This document shows positions 1-7,637 of a stretch of 64,000 bases of DNA, one piece after another. The notes under the pieces were generated by a model. The model saw nothing but the letters and a program-made list of their open reading frames with translations, was not told where the DNA came from and searched no databases. The stretch spans positions 62,001 to 126,000 of the forward strand of contig CAOKHH010000002.1 of the NCBI GenBank assembly GCA_948468225.1. Direction: 5' to 3'. The DNA is from an uncultured Clostridia bacterium. GTDB lineage: Bacteria > Bacillota > Clostridia > TANB77 > CAG-508. How positions within the stretch are numbered: the stretch's first letter is position 1; each line of letters starts with the position of its first letter. The position numbers and the translations under genes are program-made.

Positions 1-535
1 TATGCTCAAATACTTTTTGCATTAAATAGAATTTTGTATCTATTGATACTTTACCATTATTATTTAATTCATCTAAAATTATGCTATAATCTTTTGGGTC
101 TGTAATAACTGCAACATCTTGATAATTCTTTGCTGCACTTCTTAACATTGTTGGTCCACCTATATCTATATTTTCAACACATTCTTCTCTTGTTACAGTA
201 TCCTTTAATATTGTTTGTTTAAATGGATATAAGTTTACAACAACAAAATCTATTGTATCTATATTTAAATCTTGTAATTGCTTCATATGATTTTCATTGC
301 TTCTCATAGCTAATATTCCTGCATGAACTTTTGGATGAAGAGTTTTTACCCTTCCATCTAAGCATTCAGGAAAGCCTGTAAGCTCTGATATTTCTATTGC
401 ATTAACTCCCTCTTCCTTTAATTTTTTGTATGTACCACCTGTTGAAATTATTTCAATATTCTTTTTCTCGAGTTCCTTTGCAAACTCTACAATTCCAGTT
501 TTGTCTGATACGCTGATTAGTGCTTTCACCTTCAT
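1..535 (-). CDS. purH: Bifunctional AICAR transformylase / IMP cyclohydrolase, N-terminal part
   Basis: The gene runs off the left edge; about 178 N-terminal residues are visible. The start ATG (533-535) follows AAAGGATGAT. The visible part is the MGS-like IMP cyclohydrolase domain, with '[14 protein letters not shown]' at the N-terminus, '[10 protein letters not shown]', '[19 protein letters not shown]' and '[16 protein letters not shown]'. The family performs the last two steps of purine synthesis to IMP in the cytoplasm. The C-terminal formyltransferase domain lies outside the window, so its integrity cannot be judged. There is no in-frame CGG in the visible part. Confidence 0.95.
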   Translation of the reverse strand, partial: MKVKALISVSDKTGIVEFAKELEKKNIEIISTGGTYKKLKEEGVNAIEISELTGFPECLDGRVKTLHPKVHAGILAMRSNENHMKQLQDLNIDTIDFVVVNLYPFKQTILKDTVTREECVENIDIGGPTMLRSAAKNYQDVAVITDPKDYSIILDELNNNGKVSIDTKFYLMQKVFEH

Positions 536-548
536 ATCATCCTTTCAT

Positions 549-584
549 AAAAAATATAAGGTTTATATACAAATAAACCTTATA
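549..584 (-). terminator. Rho-independent terminator after the phosphofructokinase gene
   Basis: A perfect 11-bp stem (555-565 with 574-584) has an 8-nt loop and is followed on the minus strand by six U residues (549-554). It lies between the pfk stop and the purH start, so purH probably has its own promoter or depends on read-through. Confidence 0.85.
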
Positions 585-615
585 CATTATATTATAAAAT
601 GTTTTATTTTTCAAC

Positions 616-1752
616 TTATTCTCCTAAATAAATTCCTATATTTTTAGCTGTTTTTACTAAATCATGATCCATTGTTACTTTTCTTATATTGCTTTCTTCT
701 GTATTACCTGAAACTGCTCCTATTTCTTTATTATTACCAACAACATCTTCTAATGGAACATATCCTAAATTACCATTTTGTATAACTGTTAAAACACCAA
801 ATTTTCCATCTAAAGCTAATTCCATTGCTTTTGCGCCATACTTTGTAGATAAAACTCTATCATAAGCTGTTGGAGTTCCTCCTCTTTGCATATAACCAAG
901 AGTTGTATTTCTTGCAGTTAAACCTGTAAGATCTTCTAAATCTCTTGCAACTTTGTCTCCTACTCCACCAAGTTGTGTGTTTATTACTCCTACTCCACCA
1001 TCTCTTGTATTTTTAACTGTTAGACTTCCGCCTTTTGGGAAAGCTCCTTCTGCAACAACAACTATACTAAAGTTTTTTCCAATAGCTTGTCTTTCTTTTA
1101 TAACTTTTGCTGCACCTTCTATATCATAAGGAATTTCTGGAATAAGCGCAATATCTGCTCCACCTGCTATTGCAGATTCTAAAGCAATCCATCCAGCATA
1201 TCTACCCATAACTTCTAGTACCATTATTCTATGATGAGTTTCTGCTGTTGAATGAAGTCTATCTATTGCTTCCATTGCAACAGATACAGCTGTGTTGTAT
1301 CCAAATGTTATATCTGTACATGCAACATCATTATCTATTGTTTTAGGAACTCCTATTACATTTAAACCTCTTACGAAGAAATCTCTAGCAGATTTTTGAG
1401 TACTATCTCCGCCTAAAGTGAATATACAATCAAATCCTGCTTTTTTAGCATTTTCTATACATATATCAGATAAATCTTTGTATTCTACTTTGCCATCTTC
1501 TTCAACCTTATAATTAAAAACATTTGCATTCAAAGATGAACCAATTATAGAACCACCTTTATGAAGAATACCAGATGCATTTTCTGCAGATGATAATTCT
1601 ACATATTCATTTTTTAACAAACCTCTATAACCATCTATGATTCCATAACACTCAATATTATTTTTCTCAGCGGTTTTAACAATTCCTCTAATAACCGCAT
1701 TAAATCCTGAAACATCGCCACCATTGGCCAAAATTGCTACTTTTTTTAACAT
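616..1752 (-). CDS. 6-phosphofructokinase (PfkA family, unusual phosphoryl-donor site)
   Basis: This 378-residue protein is preceded by a strong GGAGG. Family motifs are clear: N-terminal 'GGDVSGFNAVIRG', the catalytic 'PKTIDNDV' (about residue 136), 'MGRYAGWIALESAI' and 'GYMQRGGTPTAYDR'. It phosphorylates fructose-6-phosphate in glycolysis. The donor-selecting positions are mixed. 'PKTIDND' carries the lysine typical of pyrophosphate-dependent enzymes, whereas the 'GGD(G/D)' position reads 'GGDST', with Ser in place of the ATP-type Gly or PPi-type Asp. The donor (ATP or PPi) is therefore not decided by sequence. It sits alone between terminator-like sequences. Confidence 0.93.
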   Translation of the reverse strand: MLKKVAILANGGDVSGFNAVIRGIVKTAEKNNIECYGIIDGYRGLLKNEYVELSSAENASGILHKGGSIIGSSLNANVFNYKVEEDGKVEYKDLSDICIENAKKAGFDCIFTLGGDSTQKSARDFFVRGLNVIGVPKTIDNDVACTDITFGYNTAVSVAMEAIDRLHSTAETHHRIMVLEVMGRYAGWIALESAIAGGADIALIPEIPYDIEGAAKVIKERQAIGKNFSIVVVAEGAFPKGGSLTVKNTRDGGVGVINTQLGGVGDKVARDLEDLTGLTARNTTLGYMQRGGTPTAYDRVLSTKYGAKAMELALDGKFGVLTVIQNGNLGYVPLEDVVGNNKEIGAVSGNTEESNIRKVTMDHDLVKTAKNIGIYLGE

Positions 1753-1861
1753 AATAAAAAACCTCCATTTAATTTAGTTATTCGTACATTTAGTATTATA
1801 TCAATAAATAAATTAAATACAAGGTTTTTAAAAAAATTATTTGAACAAAGCACAAATATAT

Positions 1862-2462
1862 TTACTTACAGCTAATATGTATATTCTCTACTAATGCATT
1901 CATTTCTCTTGAAATAATATTTTGAATTTGAGCGATTTTCTCTGTTGCTAATTCTTCTTCATCTACAACTACACTTATTTGTGTATCATTAACAAAAATA
2001 ACCAAATCTTTTATTCCCTTAGTTTTAATTAAATTTTCACATATCATTATTGCATTTCTTGTTGAATTGATTTTAGCAATTTCAGTTACAGCCATTGTTT
2101 TCTGCTCCATTGGTGTAGTTTCTCCCTCATACATTTTTTGATACACTTCTAGCATTTGAGAATACATTTTATCTCTATCTAGTCTTGAATTTTCAAAATA
2201 GAAATCTGCTTCCTCATTTGATACCAATTTTGCATCTGTATCATTTGAATTAGCATCAGGACTTGACTGTACATCTACATTATTGTTATTTACAAGAGTA
2301 GCATCTCCAAGTGAACCATTTTCTCCGTGAATCTGCAAGGCTTGCACTATTTGCAAGAGAAGTTTCATCGTTATTCATAGATGAAAAATTTAGATACCCC
2401 GCTGTTACTAGCATTAAAGCAATTACCAAAATTACTAATTGATTTCTTTTTAAAACTTTCAT
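1862..2462 (-). CDS. spoIIIAH: Stage III sporulation protein AH (read through a +1 shift at CGG)
   Basis: The start ATG at 2460-2462 follows ATAGGAGG. The first frame gives 'MKVLKRNQLVILVIALML', a membrane anchor, and then reaches an in-frame CGG at 2325-2327. Without a shift it ends shortly after. Skipping the C gives 'ADSGENGSLGDATLVNNN' and continues through 'SRLDRDKMYSQMLEVYQKM', the coiled region and C-terminal ring-building domain typical of SpoIIIAH, for 199 residues in total. SpoIIIAH spans the forespore-facing mother-cell membrane and pairs with SpoIIQ to form the feeding-tube channel. It is the last gene of the spoIIIA operon. The anchor and extracellular domain lie on opposite sides of the shift. 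Confidence 0.9.
2325..2327 (-). other. +1 frameshift site, codon CGG (spoIIIAH)
   Basis: The context is TCA CGG AGA. The protein family frame resumes if the C is skipped and GGA is read as Gly. This glycine is not a strongly conserved family residue. Confidence 0.8.
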
Positions 2463-2481
2463 TTTAAAACCTCCTATAATT

Positions 2482-2537
2482 GGGCAGACACAGGGCCTGC
2501 CCCTACAATGCGGAACGACGTTGGTCTGTTCCCTACG
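2482..2537. repeat. Intergenic palindromic repeat, two modules (GGGCAGACA...CCCCTAC and GACGTTGGTC...TCCCTACG)
   Basis: It lies between spoIIIAH and spoIIIAG inside the operon. The first module pairs GGGCAG with CTGCCC and ends in CCCCTAC; the second ends in TTCCCTACG. Related modules occur at about a dozen other places in the window, nearly always next to a gene end. Confidence 0.8.
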
Positions 2538-2542
2538 TTTTT

Positions 2543-3172
2543 TTAATTCATTTCAAATACCTGGACTTTATGAGTTGGAAGACCTGTTACAGCACCTACT
2601 GCTTGTATTATATTAACTTTTATGTTTGTATTATTAGCACCCTCTGCAATTACAATTGCTCCTTCAATTTTAGGTAAAACTATCTTTTTTGTTATAGGAA
2701 CTTTGCCATTAGACTTTTCTTCATATATTATTTCTTTTGAATTGTCTGATTGCTGTATTGTTCTAACCCCTCCGTTAGTATCTGTTTCTTGCGTTGTGCT
2801 TTCTGTTGATTTTTCATTATACATAGGTACAATTTCACTAGATTCTGAATATGTAATAAGTACTTTAACCTGTCCAACTCCAGCAATTTTAGATAGCACA
2901 CTTTCTAATTCTTCTTCTAAATTATATTCAGAGTTATTAGAAATATTACTAGAATTATTATAATTTTCATTTGAAAGTTGTTTATATTCTGTTGTTTGCA
3001 TATTTTCATTTTGATTGTTCTTTTTATTATCTCCTAATATTATATTTATTGCTATAATAGTTATAATTAGCACTACTAAAAACATAATAAGATTTTCTAT
3101 TTTCTTTTTATTTGTACCTTGGTTCTGTGTTTTAATTAAATCCTTAATATTTTTTAACTTATCTCCAAACAT
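2543..3172 (-). CDS. spoIIIAG: Stage III sporulation protein AG
   Basis: This 209-residue protein has a start preceded by GAGGAGTG. It carries a short cytoplasmic N-terminus, one membrane segment ('LIMFLVVLIITIIAINIIL', about residues 28-46), a Ser/Asn-rich linker and a C-terminal ring-building domain starting near 'LEEELESVLSKIAGVGQVKVLITY', the canonical SpoIIIAG signature. It forms the large ring of the SpoIIIA-SpoIIQ channel across the intermembrane space of the forespore. It is separated from spoIIIAF by 6 nt and from spoIIIAH by a palindromic repeat. Confidence 0.95.
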   Translation of the reverse strand: MFGDKLKNIKDLIKTQNQGTNKKKIENLIMFLVVLIITIIAINIILGDNKKNNQNENMQTTEYKQLSNENYNNSSNISNNSEYNLEEELESVLSKIAGVGQVKVLITYSESSEIVPMYNEKSTESTTQETDTNGGVRTIQQSDNSKEIIYEEKSNGKVPITKKIVLPKIEGAIVIAEGANNTNIKVNIIQAVGAVTGLPTHKVQVFEMN

Positions 3173-3178
3173 AATCTA

Positions 3179-3781
3179 TCACTCCTCTCGATTTACATGA
3201 ATTTTATTTTTGTCAATTCCATATGTGTCCATCAAAAATTCTTTTATAACATTTATTTCTCCTTCAGAAAGTGAATTCTTTTTAATAGTTTTATTACTAG
3301 AAACATCAATATTTACAGTCTCTACATTACTTATAGAATTTTCTTTATCTAAAGGAGATATGTGTAAATATATTCCCTGTATTTCTCCATAATTTTTTTC
3401 TGAAGTTGTATTAACCTTTAATTCAATGTAATCAGTGTTATAATTCCTAGATTTTAATTTTTCTATCATATCAGCTTTTAGTGTTTTTGTATAAATTTCC
3501 TCTACATTAGAACTGTTCTCTAGCAATGCTACATTGTTAATTGAATAACTTGTTGAAACCTCTGTGCTTTTACTTATATAGTCTTCAATGTTAATGTTTT
3601 TACCTGTAAATTTTGAAATGATAGGAGAAATTATACTAAAAAGAATATATACACCAATAACTGTAGTTACATATTTTTTATTTTTATTGTCTGGGAGAAG
3701 CATTTCTAATATAGTAGCAATAATTACAGCAATTATAATCCCTTCAGCCCATTGTTTAATCCATTCTAGCAATACTATCAC
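3179..3781 (-). CDS. spoIIIAF: Stage III sporulation protein AF
   Basis: The protein has 200 residues. The start codon is GTG (3779-3781), directly abutting the spoIIIAE stop codon (3782-3784), so translation is probably coupled. Two N-terminal membrane segments ('GIIIAVIIATILEMLL' and 'YVTTVIGVYILFSIISPII') precede a soluble domain that ends in 'VIKEFLMDTYGIDKNKIHV'. The topology, length and operon position match SpoIIIAF, a membrane component of the mother-cell side of the channel. Confidence 0.92.
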   Translation of the reverse strand: MIVLLEWIKQWAEGIIIAVIIATILEMLLPDNKNKKYVTTVIGVYILFSIISPIISKFTGKNINIEDYISKSTEVSTSYSINNVALLENSSNVEEIYTKTLKADMIEKLKSRNYNTDYIELKVNTTSEKNYGEIQGIYLHISPLDKENSISNVETVNIDVSSNKTIKKNSLSEGEINVIKEFLMDTYGIDKNKIHVNREE

Positions 3782-4924
3782 CTACCTATACATTAAACCG
3801 CTATTAGATATTTTTATAATAATGGTTATTCCAACAATTAGCATAACAGCAATAAAAATCATAATAGCAAGTAATATTTTAAAAACATCTCCAATATGAG
3901 ATAATAACTTAACAATATTTTTATCTGCTATCGGCTCACTGAGTGCGCTAACCAATTTAAAAGATGCACTCAGTATTGTTAATTTAATTATTGGAGAAAT
4001 ACATATTCCCAATATTACAATAATTCCAACCACGCCAGTAGCATTTTTTAATATATTTGTACAACCTAAAACTGTATCTACAGAATCACCTAATGCTTTT
4101 CCAACAACTGGTACAAAATTAGAAACTACAGCTTTTGTAGTTTTTGCGGTAACACCATCAACACTACTAGATAAATTTCCTTCAATAGATAAAATTCCAA
4201 CAAAAAGTGTAACTACTATTCCCAGAAACCAAACAATACTTGATTTAAAGAATTTAGAAAGCCTTTCAACCTGAACTTTATCAGATATGTTAGATATAAT
4301 TCCGAGAGCAGTTCCTATAAGTAAAATTGGTATAATAAAATTCTGAATAATATTGCTTATAAATATAATAGAACCTAGTATAATTGGTTGTACAACAGAA
4401 ACAGATATGATACTACCTGTTGATGCGAGCAATGCTAAAAGTATTGGAAATAGTGAATAAGAGAAACCAACTAAATTTTGGATAGATTGTTTAGTTACTG
4501 AAATAATTTCCGAAAAACTAACTAAAACTAATGTTACAATTAAAATATATTCAACATAATATGTAATTTTTGAAACTCCACTATTTCCTAAATTTTCACT
4601 AACACTTTTTAATAAACTATGTATAACAATTATTAGCAATACATTTGCAAGAATCCTCAATGTGCTTACAATCTCTTTGCCAAATAATGAAAAAATATTA
4701 GAATAAATGTTTTTGTTATCAACTTTTCCGCTAATAGCGGATTGCAACAATTCATTTATATCTAAATTTGGAAAATTTTCTTCTGTATAATTCTCTGATT
4801 TACTTATAAAATCTGGTATATTTAGAATTTTCATTTCTTCTTCAATTATTTCATTGGTGCCATATGTATTTGCAGAGATACTGATAATTACAAAGAAAAT
4901 AATAATTATTTTTTTTAGAATAAT
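3782..4924 (-). CDS. spoIIIAE: Stage III sporulation protein AE, probable ATT start
   Basis: This is a polytopic membrane protein of the SpoIIIA complex. The first ATG in frame is at 4832-4834 (350 residues), but the frame is open upstream. It encodes a hydrophobic, signal-like segment ending 'SISANTYGTNEIIEEE', and a GGAG sits five bases before an in-frame ATT at 4922-4924. No ATG, GTG or TTG lies between that point and the upstream stop. I prefer the ATT start, giving 380 residues with a signal sequence as expected for SpoIIIAE. The later part contains about seven membrane segments. Start confidence is moderate; identity is firm. Confidence 0.9.
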   Translation of the reverse strand: MILKKIIIIFFVIISISANTYGTNEIIEEEMKILNIPDFISKSENYTEENFPNLDINELLQSAISGKVDNKNIYSNIFSLFGKEIVSTLRILANVLLIIVIHSLLKSVSENLGNSGVSKITYYVEYILIVTLVLVSFSEIISVTKQSIQNLVGFSYSLFPILLALLASTGSIISVSVVQPIILGSIIFISNIIQNFIIPILLIGTALGIISNISDKVQVERLSKFFKSSIVWFLGIVVTLFVGILSIEGNLSSSVDGVTAKTTKAVVSNFVPVVGKALGDSVDTVLGCTNILKNATGVVGIIVILGICISPIIKLTILSASFKLVSALSEPIADKNIVKLLSHIGDVFKILLAIMIFIAVMLIVGITIIIKISNSGLMYR

Positions 4925-4972
4925 ACCATCTCCTTTTCTATGTCTATTGCATATGAACTAAAAAGTTATTCA

Positions 4973-5003
4973 CTTGGCAACCTCTACGTAGCTAATCTCC
5001 CGT
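4973..5003. repeat. Short repeat related to 56641-56680
   Basis: It has the form TTGGCAA...CTACGTAG.TAATCTCCCG. A similar segment (TTCGGCAA...CATCGTAGATAATCTCCCG) lies near 56645. It fills the gap between spoIIIAE and spoIIIAD. Confidence 0.5.
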
Positions 5004-5390
5004 TTATGGCATTATTTTAATAATCAATTCTAATAGAGCTTGAATAATAGGAATTGAAAGAGCAATTATTAGTACTTTTCCTCCTAAATCTATTTTGGTC
5101 GATATAGCACTTTCCCCTGCATCATTGCAAATACTAGATGCATATTCGGTTAAAAAGGCAATGCCAGTAATTTTTAACAATATTACTAAGAACTGATTAT
5201 TTGTATTTGACTTGCTTTGTATACTTGTCAGCAAAGATACAATACTAGATAACTTGTCCATTACAAGCAATATAATTATTGCACCGGCTAAAATTGATAC
5301 ATATATTGCAAAATCTGGCTTATATTGCTTTAAAATAATTATTATAATTAAAGAAATTAAACCTACTCCTATAATTTTAACAATATCCAT
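5004..5390 (-). CDS. spoIIIAD: Stage III sporulation protein AD
   Basis: This is a 128-residue, very hydrophobic protein with about four membrane segments, for example 'IIGVGLISLIIIIILKQYKP' and 'PDFAIYVSILAGAIIILL'. Its C-terminus 'LGGKVLIIALSIPIIQALLELI' is typical of SpoIIIAD. It belongs to the mother-cell membrane platform of the SpoIIIA complex. An AAAGGT-type site precedes the ATG. It follows spoIIIAC with a 14-nt gap. Confidence 0.94.
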   Translation of the reverse strand: MDIVKIIGVGLISLIIIIILKQYKPDFAIYVSILAGAIIILLVMDKLSSIVSLLTSIQSKSNTNNQFLVILLKITGIAFLTEYASSICNDAGESAISTKIDLGGKVLIIALSIPIIQALLELIIKIMP

Positions 5391-5404
5391 TAGCTTTACC
5401 TTTC

Positions 5405-5599
5405 TTATAAATTGAATGTTGTTTTTACTGTTGTAAACAATGTAGCAATTTCTTTTATAACAATAGTTAAAACAATAACAAGACCCGCTAATGTAGTCAT
5501 CATAGCTTGATCCTCTCTTCCAGCTTTTACAAGAACTTGATGTAATACTGCAACTAAAATTCCAATACCAGCAATTTTAAATAATAAGTCTATATCCAT
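5405..5599 (-). CDS. spoIIIAC: Stage III sporulation protein AC
   Basis: The 64-residue membrane protein begins 'MDIDLLFKIAGIGILVAVLHQVLVKAGREDQA'. Its length and the motif around 'KAGREDQA' are diagnostic of SpoIIIAC. Two membrane segments are visible. It lies in the spoIIIA operon between AB and AD. Confidence 0.95.
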   Translation of the reverse strand: MDIDLLFKIAGIGILVAVLHQVLVKAGREDQAMMTTLAGLVIVLTIVIKEIATLFTTVKTTFNL

Positions 5600-5618
5600 A
5601 TAAACATTACCTCACTTT

Positions 5619-6128
5619 TTAAAGTAATATAATTATAATTCCAACTCCTGTAACCATTCCTAAGGTTTTATATAATTTCTCATTTTTTGCTTTTTCGTTT
5701 TGAGCATCTACTATTTGAGTTTCTAAAAAAGATTCAGTTAATTCTATTTCACCAATTTGTCCGTCCAAATCTGTTCTTCCTAGCATCTTCCCCATTGTTT
5801 TTAGAGCTTGTCTATCATCTTTTTTAATTGAAAGTGGTTCACTTTCAATAGCATTTTCCCAAGCAGTGCTAGCCAAATTATTCTGCATATTTTTACAAAT
5901 ATTTTTAAATAAATTAGCAACATTTCCTTTTAAAGAAATAGATATTTCTTTAAAAATATTATATAAAGGTTCATTTGTATAACGAATTTTAGTTTTTAAA
6001 ATATTTAATGCAATTTTAAATTCGTTTAATTCACTTACTCTATTGCTATATTGCTTAGAAATTAAAATCCCAATATATGTAGACAAAGAAAAAATTAGTA
6101 TGAATATAATACATTTTATTAAGAACAT
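5619..6128 (-). CDS. spoIIIAB: Stage III sporulation protein AB
   Basis: This 169-residue protein has an N-terminal membrane segment (residues 3-22), a cytoplasmic helical region with 'LSTYIGILISKQYSNRVSELNEFKIALNILKTKI' spread over residues 15-48, and a C-terminal membrane segment. The family resembles type II secretion GspF-like helical domains. It is the first gene of the operon here. The ATPase gene spoIIIAA, normally directly upstream, is absent; the next gene upstream is an unrelated dapB-like gene. Confidence 0.93.
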   Translation of the reverse strand: MFLIKCIIFILIFSLSTYIGILISKQYSNRVSELNEFKIALNILKTKIRYTNEPLYNIFKEISISLKGNVANLFKNICKNMQNNLASTAWENAIESEPLSIKKDDRQALKTMGKMLGRTDLDGQIGEIELTESFLETQIVDAQNEKAKNEKLYKTLGMVTGVGIIIILL

Positions 6129-6213
6129 TTTTTACTCCTTATATAAACTTTTTTTCATTTACTATTATATTCAGCTACAATTACATTTAGAACTAAATTT
6201 ATAATTTATACAC

Positions 6214-6247
6214 AAAAAAGGTACGAGCTAATTTATAAGCTCGTACC
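6214..6247 (-). terminator. Rho-independent terminator after the dapB-like gene
   Basis: A 10-bp stem GGTACGAGCT (6220-6229) pairs with 6238-6247 and is followed on the minus strand by a U-run. It separates the dapB-like gene from the spoIIIA operon. Confidence 0.85.
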
Positions 6248-6285
6248 ATAAACCTTTGTTTAGCACAATGTTTTTTATTCTGTTT

Positions 6286-6783
6286 TTAGCAGGAAGGTAA
6301 ATTGTCCTCATTGTACTCGCCAGGTTGTAAACCATCCTGCATGATAAATTTGAGGGCGCTAATCGCATTTTCCGGATTGTTGCAACAGAAAACTGGAACC
6401 TCCTTTTCCATGTCGTGAAGCATACTAAGATTGCTATTGTATGCAGTCTTTATGCAATCAGAAGCCGTGCGACATCCTGGATTATCATCGGGATCTTTAA
6501 TTAGTACAAGAGGAATCTTGTAATGCCTAGCCATCGTAATAACTGCTGCATCTTTGTAAGCGCAAGAAAAGCAAACAATTCCCGAAATATCTGCCATCAT
6601 TTTTGAGGGAACAATTGCAATAGATGCAAAATCAGGACATATTTCATCATCCCACCAAAGTCCATTTCCAGCATAGGCAACAAGTTTTAAATTGTGTGCT
6701 TTCTCTGCTTCATCGCAAATTTTCCGACACTTGTCATAGTCTGTAGGGTTTGGTAAATTTCCTGCCATTAAAACCTTCTTCAT
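6286..6783 (-). CDS. DapB-like Rossmann protein, degenerate paralogue
   Basis: The 165-residue protein begins 'MKKVLMAGNLPNPTDYDKC'. Its N-terminal start, the central 'ADISGIVCFSCAYKD...HYKIPLVLI' and the C-terminal 'ALKFIMQDGLQPGEYNEDNL' match the neighbouring DapB in order, but the catalytic dihydrodipicolinate-binding domain is missing. The 5' end and promoter lie within a 165-bp repeat shared with dapB. Function is unknown; it could be a nucleotide-binding remnant or a repurposed paralogue. Codon use is richer in GC than that of the sporulation genes, and it holds an in-frame Arg CGG (the R of 'DKCRKICD'). Confidence 0.6.
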   Translation of the reverse strand: MKKVLMAGNLPNPTDYDKCRKICDEAEKAHNLKLVAYAGNGLWWDDEICPDFASIAIVPSKMMADISGIVCFSCAYKDAAVITMARHYKIPLVLIKDPDDNPGCRTASDCIKTAYNSNLSMLHDMEKEVPVFCCNNPENAISALKFIMQDGLQPGEYNEDNLPSC

Positions 6784-6933
6784 AAGTAAGTCCTCCTTTA
6801 ATTGTAGTAAGGTTTTCTAAAAGGGATATCGAAATTATATCATAGAATTATGTAAAACTCAAGTATTGATATGTAAACTATACTTTTTAAGTAACATTAC
6901 AAATTTTATAGTATATTATATTTAAAGTATAAG
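6769..6933. repeat. 165-bp direct repeat, copy 1 (promoter region of dapB-like gene)
   Basis: It matches 8376-8540 with about five mismatches at a constant offset of 1607. It includes the first codons of the minus-strand gene, its RBS and its promoter. Confidence 0.92.
6834..6862 (-). promoter_or_regulatory. Sigma-A-type promoter of the dapB-like gene
   Basis: The -35 is TTGAGT (6857-6862), the spacer is 17 nt and the -10 is TATAAT (6834-6839). An identical arrangement is found in the repeat copy in front of dapB. Confidence 0.75.
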
Positions 6934-6940
6934 AGGAAAT

Positions 6941-6975
6941 AGAAAAAGAAGATACGAATTGTATCTTCTTTTTTT
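6941..6975 (-). terminator. Hairpin terminator after the 162-aa membrane protein
   Basis: An 11-bp stem AAAGAAGATAC (6945-6955) pairs with 6961-6971 and has U-runs on both strands. It lies just downstream of the gene ending at 6996. Confidence 0.8.
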
Positions 6976-6995
6976 GTAACTATTTTCAATAAAAA

Positions 6996-7484
6996 TTATT
7001 CTTTAGTTTCTATAGGTTCATCGCTTGTAGTTTTAACACTTGTAGTAGTTTCATCTTTTTTATATATAAAAGGAAATATTGCTGTAGCAATTAATCCAAT
7101 CCATAATACCCATAAACCTATTCCATAAGAAATTTCAGCTGAAACTAAAGATGTTGATACATCTCCTACTACATCAGCAGCATTTATCATATCAAATATC
7201 AATATAATTGCTGCTAAAACTGTTGGTACTAAAACTAATTTCATATTTGATATTTTTCTGAAAAATGCAACTTTTTCAGATAATTTATCTGAAAAAATCA
7301 TCAATAATGTTATTACTGCTAGTAGTAATACATATAAACCATCTGCTTGAATATATGTTATTGATTCTGAATGTTTAATTCCAAAAGCCTTAGCTGTAAC
7401 TGTTGCAAATGGTAAGAAAAGACCTATTATTGTAACAATAGCTCCTATAATTCCTAATAATTTTGTGCTTTTTAATTTTTCCAC
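6996..7484 (-). CDS. Four-segment membrane protein of unknown function
   Basis: This 162-residue protein has membrane segments at about residues 8-30 ('LLGIIGAIVTIIGLFLPFA'), 48-66, 82-100 and 120-140, and a charged C-terminal tail rich in Thr and Glu. The start follows AAGGGGGAT. I do not recognise a family beyond the general look of small Firmicute integral membrane proteins. It is monocistronic, lies between the two repeat copies, and has AT-rich native-like codon use. Confidence 0.7.
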   Translation of the reverse strand: MEKLKSTKLLGIIGAIVTIIGLFLPFATVTAKAFGIKHSESITYIQADGLYVLLLAVITLLMIFSDKLSEKVAFFRKISNMKLVLVPTVLAAIILIFDMINAADVVGDVSTSLVSAEISYGIGLWVLWIGLIATAIFPFIYKKDETTTSVKTTSDEPIETKE

Positions 7485-7563
7485 TTTAAAATCCCCCTTT
7501 CAAATTATGTATTTATTATATTTATTTCGACATCATTTGTCAATAAAAAATACATATTAAAAC

Positions 7564-7597
7564 AAAAAAGGGGCAAACTAATAAATTAGCTTGCCCC
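7564..7597 (-). terminator. Rho-independent terminator after dapB
   Basis: The 13-bp stem 7570-7582 pairs with 7585-7597 (one mismatch) and is followed by six U residues on the minus strand. Confidence 0.85.
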
Positions 7598-7637
7598 ATA
7601 AAACTCCTATTTAACATAGTGATTTTTAATTGTGTTT

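Noticed and set aside
2480-2677. Short plus-strand ORF over the repeat upstream of spoIIIAH
   Set aside because: It lies over a palindromic repeat and the spoIIIAG gene and has no family sequence.
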